A stretch of DNA of 64,000 nucleotides from Clostridium sp. CAG:417 (GTDB lineage: Bacteria > Bacillota_I > Bacilli_A > RF39 > UBA660). Made by a program: the position numbers and the translations under genes. Each line of letters opens with the position of its first letter. Position 1 is the stretch's first letter. Under the pieces are notes generated by a model. The model did not search any database. It saw only the letters and a list, made by a program, of their open reading frames with translations, and had not been told where the DNA came from. Below are positions 52,450 to 60,612 of this stretch, in pieces. Location: positions 186,001 to 250,000 of the forward strand of contig FR890375.1 of NCBI GenBank assembly GCA_000432835.1. The letters run 5' to 3'.

Positions 52450-53155
52450 TTGGGTATAAACTACATTCTAGTGCCCCAAGGTGATGCAGGAATTCAAGGG
52501 TTACAAGGAGAAATAGGACATACTGGTCCTAGAGGGTTTCCTGGTGAAATTGGAATAAGTGAAGTAATTACTATAGATGGAACAGAAACTGTTGAGCCTA
52601 ACGAGGAAGCTCAGGTACAAGATGATTTTGATAGAAATATTCATCATTTTACTTTTTATATACCTAAGGGAGAAAAGGGGAGATGTTGGACCAAAAGGTG
52701 ATAAAGGTGAACCTGGCTCAAGCGAACTAGCTCTATATAATGCTTTATGTTTTGGAAGTTTTCCCGAAACTACTGTTTCAGGGAGCGCTATGATAGGAAC
52801 GAAAATAAGTTGTGCCTAATAATAATGAATATTTTGTAATTAAGGATACAAAAAACATTAGTATTCAAAGTGCTGGAATTTATGAAATAACTATATGTTG
52901 TAAAATATCTGGTGTTACATCTACAGTAGGAGCGTCATTTTATTTATATGATGTAACAAGCGATAAAAAGGTAGATAATTTTATCTGTGAACTAAAAATG
53001 GTAATATTGCTGAAATGTTTTTTTCAAAGATTGGTTTATTAGAAACAACAACCTCTATTGAATTACAACTTAAAACTGAAATAGAAAATGATGCTAGTGC
53101 TGATATTGATTTTTCAGATATGAGTATACTAATAAAGAAATATAATATTCAGTAA
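52450..53155 (+). pseudogene. Frameshifted collagen-like protein with C1q/TNF-like end
   Basis: Reading across three frames gives a Gly-X-Y stretch (QGLQGEIGHTGPRGFPGEIG, then GPKGDKGEPG) followed by a jelly-roll-type C-terminus (QSAGIYEITICCKISGVTST). Frameshifts: an extra base in the G4 run near 52678, one near 52815 (stop TAA next to VPNNNEYF) and one in an A5 run near 52995; the end is the TAA at 53153. No proper start is visible, so the 5' end is also lost. BclA-like spore/surface protein relic. Confidence 0.75.
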
Positions 53156-53221
53156 ATTTAAGTTAAGTTATCATCAACTGAGGACTGGTTATAAACTGTT
53201 CTTGTTTACTAATATTAATAT

Positions 53222-53253
53222 AAAAAGAAAAAAATCACTGCATGTTAGTGATT
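53222..53253 (-). terminator. Terminator of the frameshifted surface-repeat gene
   Basis: AATCACT/AGTGATT hairpin (53247-53253 with 53233-53239), 7-base loop, TTTTTCTTTTT tail on the minus strand. Confidence 0.8.
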
Positions 53254-53254
53254 C

Positions 53255-53405
53255 TTAATCTCTCCAGTGCGGTGCTCCACACCAATATTCGTCTGCTCTT
53301 ATTCTAGGTTCTGGACTCACAACTGTTACATAATTACTCTCAATCAACTCTACATCATTACATTCCAATGTACAGTTACTTTTTAAAATGAAAAATTTAT
53401 TATGA
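53255..53405 (-). pseudogene. Out-of-frame C-terminal tail of the DUF11-like gene
   Basis: If the A6 run at 53406-53411 is read with a +1 shift, the upstream protein continues for about 50 residues (KSNCTLECNDVELIE ... RADEYWCGAPHWRD) and stops two bases before the terminator hairpin. The open frame has no start of its own. This suggests an indel, or phase-variable switch, in a homopolymer. Confidence 0.6.
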
Positions 53406-53789
53406 TTTTTTCTTAACCAGAAATGTAAGTGTAGAGCTTGATGAGGGTGTTATAGTATCCAAATTAACGGTTAATGTATGGGTTTGTTCATCATACTTAT
53501 ATTCAGAAGATGTTGCTTTAGTTCCATCTATTGTTACACTACCATCAATAAAAGTAACTAAACTGGTATCAATTATATCGGTAATTACAGGTTTTTCATA
53601 GTTGTTTTCAGTTTCATTATTAATTGTTATAGTATACATTAAGTCGCCACTATTCCAATTGGTTTTATCCGCCGATTTAACTAAAGAAAGACCATCTACA
53701 ATGTTTACTGTTGCTATGTTTGATACGAGTGTTGTTGAAATATTATTATAATTTCCAACTGCAGTAGCAGTATTTTTTAATTCGTTCAT
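53400..53789 (-). CDS. DUF11-like repeat surface protein, single domain
   Basis: 129 aa from ATG at 53789 (SD GGGAGGTG). After the N-terminus MNELKNTATAVGNYNNIST, a domain reads VDGLSLVKSADKTNWNSGD and NYEKPVITDIIDTSLVTFID, the isopeptide-type conserved repeat domain (DUF11) of Gram-positive surface proteins, here as one unit with no signal peptide. Such short versions occur among spore-coat-associated proteins; that role is inference. It stops within KKKS at a poly-A run; a longer frame continues downstream. Confidence 0.7.
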   Translation of the reverse strand: MNELKNTATAVGNYNNISTTLVSNIATVNIVDGLSLVKSADKTNWNSGDLMYTITINNETENNYEKPVITDIIDTSLVTFIDGSVTIDGTKATSSEYKYDEQTHTLTVNLDTITPSSSSTLTFLVKKKS

Positions 53790-53874
53790 AGTCACCTCCC
53801 ATATAATTTTATGATGATACTAATTAAATATTAATTAATATATCTAAATTTGGGTTAGTGGCTATTAACTGATA

Positions 53875-54654
53875 TTAGAATGTATATCCTCCATCAACAC
53901 CAATATTTTGGCATGTTATATATCTTGCCTCATCTGTGCAAAGGAATGCTGTCATATAGGCAATGTCAATTGGGTCTTGTGGTTTTCCATTTGGAGTGCC
54001 TTTATTCCATTCAGCCCAAACTTTATCACGTGTTTCTTGATCTTGACCAGCGATTTGATCTAAAATATCTTCCCACATACTAGTTTTAATAATTCCTGGA
54101 CAAATACAGTTTACATTAACATTATCTAAGGCTGCTTCTCTTCCTAAAGAGGCAGTTAAGGCTAGAACGGCGGCCTTTGTTGCGCTATAAACACTAAATC
54201 CTCCAGCACAAGATTTAGCTGCAATTGATGACATATTAACTATTTTTCCATATTTTTGGGGTCTCATTATTTTTAGAGCTTCGCGACAAGAATAAACAGT
54301 TCCTTTAATATTAACATCAATAGACAAGTTAATATCTTTTAGACTTTGTTTTGTTAATTCTTCAGTAAGACATACACCCGCACTATTTACAACGAAATCA
54401 ACTCGGCCCCATTCTTCTAGGGCTTTTTTATACATTGCTTCCATTTGACTATAATCACACACATCAATTGGATAAGCAATGGCATTAACACCTAGATTTC
54501 TAATCTCTTCTGCTACTGTGTCACATCTTTCTGGTAAAAGATCTGCAATTAAAACATCTGCTCCTCCTTTAGCAAAAAGTAGGGCACATTCTCTTCCTAA
54601 TCCACTACCTCCTCCAGTCACTATTGCCTTTTTTCCTTTAAAATTAAATTCCAT
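53875..54654 (-). CDS. Short-chain dehydrogenase/reductase (FabG-like)
   Basis: 259 aa. TGGGSGLGRE nucleotide motif, NSAG, catalytic Ser (NMSSIAAKSC), YSATKAAV (Tyr, Lys) and a C-terminal YITCQNIGVDGGYTF typical of classical SDRs using NAD(P)H on hydroxy substrates such as sugars, polyols or bile acids. It is monocistronic, with an extended -10 (TGG-TACAAT at 54688-54683) upstream. The substrate is unknown. Confidence 0.9.
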   Translation of the reverse strand: MEFNFKGKKAIVTGGGSGLGRECALLFAKGGADVLIADLLPERCDTVAEEIRNLGVNAIAYPIDVCDYSQMEAMYKKALEEWGRVDFVVNSAGVCLTEELTKQSLKDINLSIDVNIKGTVYSCREALKIMRPQKYGKIVNMSSIAAKSCAGGFSVYSATKAAVLALTASLGREAALDNVNVNCICPGIIKTSMWEDILDQIAGQDQETRDKVWAEWNKGTPNGKPQDPIDIAYMTAFLCTDEARYITCQNIGVDGGYTF

Positions 54655-54749
54655 ATTCCCATCTCCATTCTATTCTATAATTATTGTACCACGCATTTAA
54701 TTTTTTAATGTATTTTTTAGAATTTATTTTTATACACGTGTAAAGTAAT

Positions 54750-54780
54750 TTATCCACAATTCTGTGGATATTTTTATTTA
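54750..54780 (+). repeat. Palindrome copy matching the uvrB terminator
   Basis: TTATCCACA (54750-54758) and TGTGGATA (54763-54770) form a hairpin followed by TTTTTATTTA. It is nearly identical to the uvrB terminator, though no plus-strand gene ends here. TTATCCACA is also an exact DnaA-box sequence. Confidence 0.6.
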
Positions 54781-54853
54781 AATATAATTAAGAGTTATGA
54801 ATATAATTTTATGAAAGGATAGGCATTAATTATAGTTTGCTGATTATTATACT

Positions 54854-55246
54854 ATGACAAATGATAACAATGATACTTTACTTTTAGATTTACAATTAAT
54901 AGCGACAACTACGTTCATTATTACATCGATTATTTCTTTAATTATAATTTATAATGAAAAGCTTACTGTTACGAAGAGAGATAATTTATTTTCGGAGCAG
55001 CAGGCACTAAATTTATCATTTTATAATCGTATTGCAGTATTAATAGTGGTAATACTTACTTTATATATATCATATATGTCCTACAAAGAGGAAGAGGTTG
55101 GCAGTAGGGCTCAATATAAAAGTTTTTTGATATTAGGAACAAATATTTTGACTATAATTAGTGCCCTTGTCTTATTATATGTTGCCTATTTGAACAAAAA
55201 AGAACGAAGTATTACTCCGTCCGATATTATCAATCCATTATTATAA
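54854..55246 (+). CDS. Unknown small membrane protein
   Basis: 130 aa with three hydrophobic helices (about 13-33, 58-77 and 92-112) separated by charged loops. No motif is recognised and no clear SD lies before the ATG (nearest GGATAGG is 30 bases upstream), so the start is uncertain. Its stop overlaps the convergent glycosyltransferase remnant by 6 bases. A TATAATT/TTATATA-rich region precedes it. Confidence 0.55.
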   Translation: MTNDNNDTLLLDLQLIATTTFIITSIISLIIIYNEKLTVTKRDNLFSEQQALNLSFYNRIAVLIVVILTLYISYMSYKEEEVGSRAQYKSFLILGTNILTIISALVLLYVAYLNKKERSITPSDIINPLL

Positions 55247-55831
55247 CTGAATTTTTTCTTCAATTATCTTTTTATTATTTTGAAGTCTTTCGTTATTTGG
55301 TTCCATTTTGAGCGCTATTAAAACATTTTTTAGGGATGATTGTATGTAATTTTTATAATAATAAGCTATGGAAAGTAGATCATAGATTGTAGAATCCCAG
55401 CTAAATGTTTCATTAATATATGTTTTTAGATGAGTATATGATCTAGTTATAAATCTCATTGAGGCCGATCTTTCATCTTTCCATACTGCACTTTTTAGGT
55501 GTAAGTACTTTATTAATGTATCAATACAATCGTTCCATCTACCATAATACATATATTCTCTTCCTAAATAATGCATGTTTCTATCATCCTCAGGGTCTTC
55601 CTTAACAGAAAGTTCTAAAATAGGTAAATAACTTGAGCGGGATTTGTTCTTGTCAGGATAGTGGTTTAGTGTCACCTCGTCAGCTGTTGTTTCTCTTTCT
55701 ATATTTTTTCCTATATATGTTAAGACTTCATGCACAGGATGAGTCCACTTATAATCATTACGGGTGTGAATTTTGTTAAGGTAAAAAGTTACAATAGGTT
55801 TATTATCACTATCTAGGCTCCAATTGTACTA
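55241..55831 (-). pseudogene. 3' remnant of a GT2 glycosyltransferase with TPR-like tail
   Basis: The minus-strand frame is open from just after a TAG at 55829-55831 down to 55241. It reads YLNKIHTRNDYKWTHPVHEV and then LGREYMYYGRWNDCIDTLI, the C-terminal part of glycosyltransferase family 2 proteins with TPR repeats. The catalytic N-terminus is missing; it is replaced by the dedA fragment at the junction (55813-55831). An internal ATG at 55735 could still start a 164-residue protein, but that lacks the catalytic domain. Confidence 0.7.
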
Positions 55832-55997
55832 AAAATAATTACTAGGGGAATCTCTAAATTAGAACTATGGGTCATAAATCCGCCAAATGTTAAGATTATT
55901 ACCGATGGTATTGGAGAAAATATATTTTCAAAAGCTATTAAAAAGTAAATTGCAAAATAACCATATTTATTAATAAGCTCAATTAGCCAAGTTCCAT
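55813..55997 (-). pseudogene. 5' remnant of a DedA-family membrane protein
   Basis: After SD AGGAG and ATG at 55997, a one-base frameshift leads into TWLIELINKYGYFAIYFLIA and NIFSPIPSVIILTFGGFM, the DedA (SNARE-associated/VTT) N-terminus. It ends at IFSTIGA with TAG, where glycosyltransferase sequence begins. The rest of the gene is deleted. Confidence 0.75.
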
Positions 55998-56062
55998 TAT
56001 TTTTCTCCTATATTATAATTAATATTATGTATATTATTTTAGTAATATAACTGCTAACTGCT

Positions 56063-56752
56063 CTACTTATTTATATATTTAAATACCTTTTTGAAGGCTT
56101 TTTTACTATCAGATTTCATTTCTTTTGTTAATTTCATATACGGATTAGTTTCCTCAGTACTGATACCGGTTTCAAGTATTTTAACTTCACCATTTACTAC
56201 CGCAACAACATTGGGAGCATATATTCTTTTTTCTCCGACATTAACTGTTTTATTATCATCTGTTGTAAGAGTATATTCATTTAACACATTTGATAATTTT
56301 TTAATTAAAGAATTATAACCCTTTGAACCATCCTTTTCTTTTTGAGGTTCATTATTTTCATTTAGGATATAAGTATCCCTTATTTCTTTTACGTCTACAT
56401 AATATATTTTTCTTATATTTTCTTCTTGTGCTGTTGTAATTAATTCTTCTATAACACTTCTACACCATGGGCATTCTGAAAAACCAAAATACGCAACAAA
56501 GGATTCTTTATTATCTATTTTTTTAGCAAGTTTTTCAGCTGTTATATATTCCATTGGGTTATTTTCTGGTATATTTACGTTTCTATTCTTTTTACTACTT
56601 TTTTCACTTACTTTATCATTGATTGACTCATATTCTTGTTTAAATTTTTTAGATGATTCTGTTACAGAAAAACCTTTAATATTTATTGCAGAAACCAAGA
56701 TAGCAGCAACTGCAGCAATTATAATTATTACTAATGTGATATTTTTTTTCAT
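56063..56752 (-). CDS. Membrane-anchored thioredoxin-like protein (CPWC)
   Basis: 229 aa. N-terminal membrane anchor (about 4-24), Ser/Lys-rich linker, and a thioredoxin-like domain from about 70 with the active-site pair in FGFSECPWCRSVIEELI. It is of the thioredoxin/bacteriocin-transport-accessory kind and probably acts outside the membrane on disulfides. Monocistronic with its own promoter. The tail is Lys-rich. Confidence 0.82.
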   Translation of the reverse strand: MKKNITLVIIIIAAVAAILVSAINIKGFSVTESSKKFKQEYESINDKVSEKSSKKNRNVNIPENNPMEYITAEKLAKKIDNKESFVAYFGFSECPWCRSVIEELITTAQEENIRKIYYVDVKEIRDTYILNENNEPQKEKDGSKGYNSLIKKLSNVLNEYTLTTDDNKTVNVGEKRIYAPNVVAVVNGEVKILETGISTEETNPYMKLTKEMKSDSKKAFKKVFKYINK

Positions 56753-56768
56753 ATTTACACCTCATATT

Positions 56769-56797
56769 TTTATAGTACAAGTATAACATGCTAGCAA
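56769..56797 (-). promoter_or_regulatory. Promoter of the thioredoxin-like gene
   Basis: Minus strand TTGCTA (56797-56792), 17-base spacer, TATAAA (56774-56769), 17 bases before the start. Confidence 0.7.
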
Positions 56798-56804
56798 ATA
56801 AATG

Positions 56805-56836
56805 TAAATTTAAAAAAGAATCAATAATGATTCTTT
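56805..56836 (-). terminator. Terminator after the M23 hydrolase gene
   Basis: AAAGAATCA/TGATTCTTT hairpin (56828-56836 with 56815-56823), four-base loop, TTTTTT tail on the minus strand; it overlaps the stop codon. Confidence 0.85.
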
Positions 56837-58019
56837 ATGGTTTTGGTACACCAATACTATATGGACTTACTATATGTTTTATATATTGACTATAACTTGC
56901 GTTATATCCCCAACCTTTATCCCATGATGTTTCCAAATGTAAGTGACATCCTGTTGAGTAACCTGTTGTTCCCATGTAAGCGATTGTTGAATTAATATCA
57001 ACATCCTGTCCAACACCAACAGGAATGTTTGGCTGAACATGAGCGTATTGTGAGAAGGCTAGGCGTCCGTTAATATTATGAACAATAATAACCATATATG
57101 CACCATATACATCTAGTGTATTTCCAACATAGTAAACTCTTCCTGCCGCTATAGGGTGAATTTGTGCTCCACATGTTCTGTTTTTAGTAATATCAATTCC
57201 CTTATGAGCTCCACCATAGTCCCAGCTAATAGAGCCACCATCTACTGGAAAACGGAATGAACCATTAATAAGTGGTCCGGTTCCAACATTTGATCCGTTA
57301 TTATTTCTGTTTCCTCCTGTAGTTACTTTTTTAGGAACATCACAAGTAACCCCTATGACATCACTTGACTTACAACCTTTTTTCTTATAATAGTTAACTC
57401 TAGATTGATATAGGTTAATTTGTCCCTGTACTGATGGTATAATTCCTTCTATTGATTTTATTTCTTGTTCTATTCTTTCTTTTTCACTTTCAAGTTTAGT
57501 TTTTAATGTTTTTAATTCCTCTTTTTTACTGGAAAGTTGAGTTTTCTTTTTATTATTTTCGGCAATTAACTGTTTTAATTCTTTCATGATTTTATCATTG
57601 TATTCAGTTAATTGTTCAACAATTGACATACGATAAATCATATCAGTTATAGTCTCTGCTCCAAAAGCATATTCTAAATACGCATTGTTACCATTGGCTA
57701 TTTGATAGTATTCCATAACCTTTTTACTTTCTGTACTTTTCTTAATGATTTCTTGGTTACTTTTTTCAATTTCTGCTTGTAGGTTACTTATTTCCTTTTC
57801 GGTTTGAGTAATTTGATTTTCAATGTTTTGAATATTTTTCTTAACCTCTGCAACTTCTGCTTCACTCTTGGCTTTTTTTGCTTCTTTTTCCTTTAATTCT
57901 GCTGTGTATTGAGCTACTTTGTCTTCATATTCTTTTAATGTTACAGCATGAACATTTTTGGTTGTTATAACTAGGCAAATTATTATAAGAAAACATACTA
58001 TCATTCTAATTTTTTTCAT
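56835..58019 (-). CDS. Secreted coiled-coil M23 peptidoglycan hydrolase (PcsB/EnvC type)
   Basis: 394 aa. A signal peptide (about 1-25, ending VHA) is followed by a long coiled coil (about 28-225), a Gly/Asn linker and an M23 domain (about 252-390). The zinc residues are complete: GGAHKGIDI and CHLHLETSW; so, unlike E. coli EnvC, the protein can be an active endopeptidase itself. FtsEX-controlled hydrolases have exactly this coil-plus-catalytic layout. Cotranscribed after ftsE and ftsX. Confidence 0.92.
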   Translation of the reverse strand: MKKIRMIVCFLIIICLVITTKNVHAVTLKEYEDKVAQYTAELKEKEAKKAKSEAEVAEVKKNIQNIENQITQTEKEISNLQAEIEKSNQEIIKKSTESKKVMEYYQIANGNNAYLEYAFGAETITDMIYRMSIVEQLTEYNDKIMKELKQLIAENNKKKTQLSSKKEELKTLKTKLESEKERIEQEIKSIEGIIPSVQGQINLYQSRVNYYKKKGCKSSDVIGVTCDVPKKVTTGGNRNNNGSNVGTGPLINGSFRFPVDGGSISWDYGGAHKGIDITKNRTCGAQIHPIAAGRVYYVGNTLDVYGAYMVIIVHNINGRLAFSQYAHVQPNIPVGVGQDVDINSTIAYMGTTGYSTGCHLHLETSWDKGWGYNASYSQYIKHIVSPYSIGVPKP

Positions 58020-58039
58020 ATAAACTCCTTTTCTAGCTA

Positions 58040-58945
58040 TTAAACTTTTAAATATTTTCTAACAGCACTTGCACTACCCATCATTCCAACAATAATACCT
58101 ATTACTAGAACTATTAATGATGTGGTATAAACAAATGAAGCACTGCCGATTAATTTTACTAGTGGTGAGAAGACATATCCTCCTAATTTATCATAAAGGG
58201 CTGGATAACCAAATATAATAAGACCTATTGGTAATAGTGAACCAAGCATTCCTAAAATCATTCCTTCAATAATAAATGGAGTTTTTATAGTAAAGTTACT
58301 AGCACCAACTAGACGCATGATGCTAATTTCTCTTTTTCTAGAAAAGATGGTTAGCTTTATTGTATTAATTATTAGGAATATAGTAACTAAAATTAAAGCA
58401 ATTACTGCAACATAAGTGATTTTTTTGATAGTCTCGAAAGATGAAATCATCTTTTCAACCATTCCTTCACCATATCTAACTACGGATACTTTTTTTATCT
58501 TTTTAATTTTATCAGCAGTAACACCTATCTTTTCGGCATTTTTGACTTTTACTTGGAAGGTATCTTTTAATGGATTATCTTTTTCATCCCATTCAGCCAT
58601 GACTGTGTTAAAAACCTCTGATTCTTTGGCCATATCATTTTTAATACTATTTTTATCTTTATAAACTATTTCTTTTTTGTTAATTTCATTAATTTTTTCT
58701 AATTCTTGTTTTACATTATTTACTTCTTCTTGTGTAGCATCATTATCTACAAATACAACTATGGTTAAATCTCTTTCAATCTCTTGTGTAAAATTTTCAA
58801 CATTAAAGGAAACTACTATTGAAACAGCTACTATAATCAGTGTAATTGCAATACATGATATTGAAGCTAGTGAAAGACTAAAATTACGGAAAACACTTTT
58901 AAAAGCATCTCTAATGCTTCTTCCTAACATTCTAAGCAACTTCAT
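58040..58945 (-). CDS. ftsX: Cell-division permease FtsX
   Basis: 301 aa from ATG at 58945 (ATG at 58951 also possible). Four membrane helices: one N-terminal (about 25-47) and three C-terminal; a large extracellular loop (about 50-170). REISIMRLVGASNFTIKTPFI is the conserved cytoplasmic segment. With FtsE it transmits ATP hydrolysis to the extracellular hydrolase encoded next. It overlaps ftsE by 14 bases. Confidence 0.96.
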   Translation of the reverse strand: MKLLRMLGRSIRDAFKSVFRNFSLSLASISCIAITLIIVAVSIVVSFNVENFTQEIERDLTIVVFVDNDATQEEVNNVKQELEKINEINKKEIVYKDKNSIKNDMAKESEVFNTVMAEWDEKDNPLKDTFQVKVKNAEKIGVTADKIKKIKKVSVVRYGEGMVEKMISSFETIKKITYVAVIALILVTIFLIINTIKLTIFSRKREISIMRLVGASNFTIKTPFIIEGMILGMLGSLLPIGLIIFGYPALYDKLGGYVFSPLVKLIGSASFVYTTSLIVLVIGIIVGMMGSASAVRKYLKV

Positions 58946-59630
58946 TATCATATGTTCCTTTCTCTTTATTATTTACTAATCTTCCCTCTTTTAGAGTAAT
59001 AACTTGTTTCTTCATCTTATTAACAATGGCTTTATCATGAGTTACAACTATTATTGTTGTTCCCCAAGTCTTATTAATATCATCAAGAACATTCATTATT
59101 TCCATACTCATTGTTGGATCTAGGTTACCTGTAGGCTCATCGCATAATAGCATTTTAGGATTATTAACAATGGCTCTAGCTATCGCAACTCTTTGTTGTT
59201 CACCACCAGATAACTGACTAGGATAATTATGTACTTTGTTTTTTAATCCTACAACTTCCAAGGCTTTTAAAACTTTTATCCTAATAGTTTGTTTTGTGGC
59301 ACCTATAACCTCCATTGCAAAAGCGACATTTTCATAAACCGTTAATTTAGGAAGCAATCTATAATCTTGGAAGACAATTCCTAATTTTCTTCGAAGTTTA
59401 TAAACTTTATTATTTCGTAATTTAGCAACATTAATGCCTCCTACAACAATTTGACCACTTGTAGGTTTTTCTTCTCTATATAGCAACTTCATCAATGTAC
59501 TTTTACCACTTCCACTATCCCCTATTACAAAGACAAATGAGCCCTTTTCAATAGAAAGATTTAGGTCATGAATAGCGGTAACACCATTTTTATATTGTTT
59601 TTTAACATTTTTTAAACGTATAATATCCAC
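58932..59630 (-). CDS. ftsE: Cell-division ATP-binding protein FtsE
   Basis: 232 aa from GTG at 59630 (SD GGTGGTAG), giving MDIIRLKNVKKQYKNGVTAI. Walker A GDSGSGKSTLMKLL, Q-loop VFQDYRLL, signature LSGGEQQRVAIARA and Walker B LLCDEPTGNLDP are all intact, as is the H-loop VTHDK. The frame is open further upstream, but those codons lie across the promoter and are not FtsE. Confidence 0.96.
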   Translation of the reverse strand: MDIIRLKNVKKQYKNGVTAIHDLNLSIEKGSFVFVIGDSGSGKSTLMKLLYREEKPTSGQIVVGGINVAKLRNNKVYKLRRKLGIVFQDYRLLPKLTVYENVAFAMEVIGATKQTIRIKVLKALEVVGLKNKVHNYPSQLSGGEQQRVAIARAIVNNPKMLLCDEPTGNLDPTMSMEIMNVLDDINKTWGTTIIVVTHDKAIVNKMKKQVITLKEGRLVNNKEKGTYDNEVA

Positions 59631-59654
59631 TTTATCTACCACCTTAGTATTTAG

Positions 59655-59678
59655 ATTATAACATACTTTTTTCGACAA
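59655..59678 (-). promoter_or_regulatory. ftsE promoter with overlapping Spo0A box
   Basis: Minus strand TATAAT (59660-59655) with an extended TGT before it. An exact 0A box TTGTCGAA (59678-59671) lies 10 bases upstream of the -10, between the two promoter hexamers, where bound Spo0A would probably repress. Confidence 0.5.
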
Positions 59679-59711
59679 GAAAAGATATGATAAGTTTTTT
59701 GAAAATATTGG

Positions 59712-59738
59712 CAAAAGAAAAGAATAACTTAGTTATTC
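59712..59738 (-). terminator. Terminator after the second YitT gene
   Basis: GAATAAC/GTTATTC hairpin (59732-59738 with 59722-59728), 3-base loop, then TTTTCTTTT on the minus strand. Confidence 0.75.
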
Positions 59739-59739
59739 C

Positions 59740-60612
59740 TTATTTAGCACCTTTAACTTCATAAGCATCACTGACAACATAAAATATGTTAGGATCAAGT
59801 AATTTAATGCTTTCTGTTATCTCAAAGTATTCCTTACTTGGAATTACTGTTAGTAGTATTTCCCTTTTGGTATTAGTATATGCTCCTTCAACATCAAATA
59901 CTGTAACAGTATGATTCATTTCTTCCATAATAAATTGCTTTATTTTTTCAGCCTTATCTGTCACAATATATATTGATTTATTTTTAGAAACACCCAATAG
60001 TATTTTATCGACAACAAGACTATTTATATAATTAATTATAACGGCATACATAATCATTGTAATTCCGAAGTAGTATCCTCCTATTAAAACGATAATTGTA
60101 TTAATGACAAAATTAGTTTTACCAATTGGGATTTTAAACTTATCATATATTATTTGACTAATTATAGGAAGTCCGCCATTACTAAAGCCAGTTTTATAAA
60201 GTAGACCATTACAAACTCCTCCAGCGAATCCAATAAATATTGAAATTACTAAAAGATCATTCATATCAATTTGCATTAGTGGGGAAAGAAAGTTAGTTAG
60301 GTAAACAAATAAGGGATAAACAATTGTTGCGACGAGCGTTCCTTTAGTTCTTTCTTTACCTAGAAATATATAACTAAAAACTAGTAGTATAGCTGAAACA
60401 ATAAATATTGTTACAGCGGGAGTTATATGACTAATGTATTTTAGGATAAGCGCTATCCCGTTGACACCGCCGGTTGTAATTCTGGAGGGCTCTATTAAAA
60501 AGTTATATATTATTGCTGAAAAGAAAAGGGAGATAATCATTTGAAGATATCTTTTTGGGATACTTTGACTTGAACTCTTGAGAACTTCTTTTTTTATTTT
60601 TTTGTTTTTCAT
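59740..60612 (-). CDS. YitT-family membrane protein, second copy
   Basis: 290 aa. Five to six membrane helices (about 22-200; PSRITTGGVNGIALI at the start) and a C-terminal DUF2179 domain (about 210-288, VTDKAEKIKQFIMEEMNH and LLTVIPSKEYFEI). The family is widespread in Firmicutes; no transport substrate is settled. It overlaps the paralogue upstream by one base and shares its domain plan. Confidence 0.9.
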   Translation of the reverse strand: MKNKKIKKEVLKSSSQSIPKRYLQMIISLFFSAIIYNFLIEPSRITTGGVNGIALILKYISHITPAVTIFIVSAILLVFSYIFLGKERTKGTLVATIVYPLFVYLTNFLSPLMQIDMNDLLVISIFIGFAGGVCNGLLYKTGFSNGGLPIISQIIYDKFKIPIGKTNFVINTIIVLIGGYYFGITMIMYAVIINYINSLVVDKILLGVSKNKSIYIVTDKAEKIKQFIMEEMNHTVTVFDVEGAYTNTKREILLTVIPSKEYFEITESIKLLDPNIFYVVSDAYEVKGAK

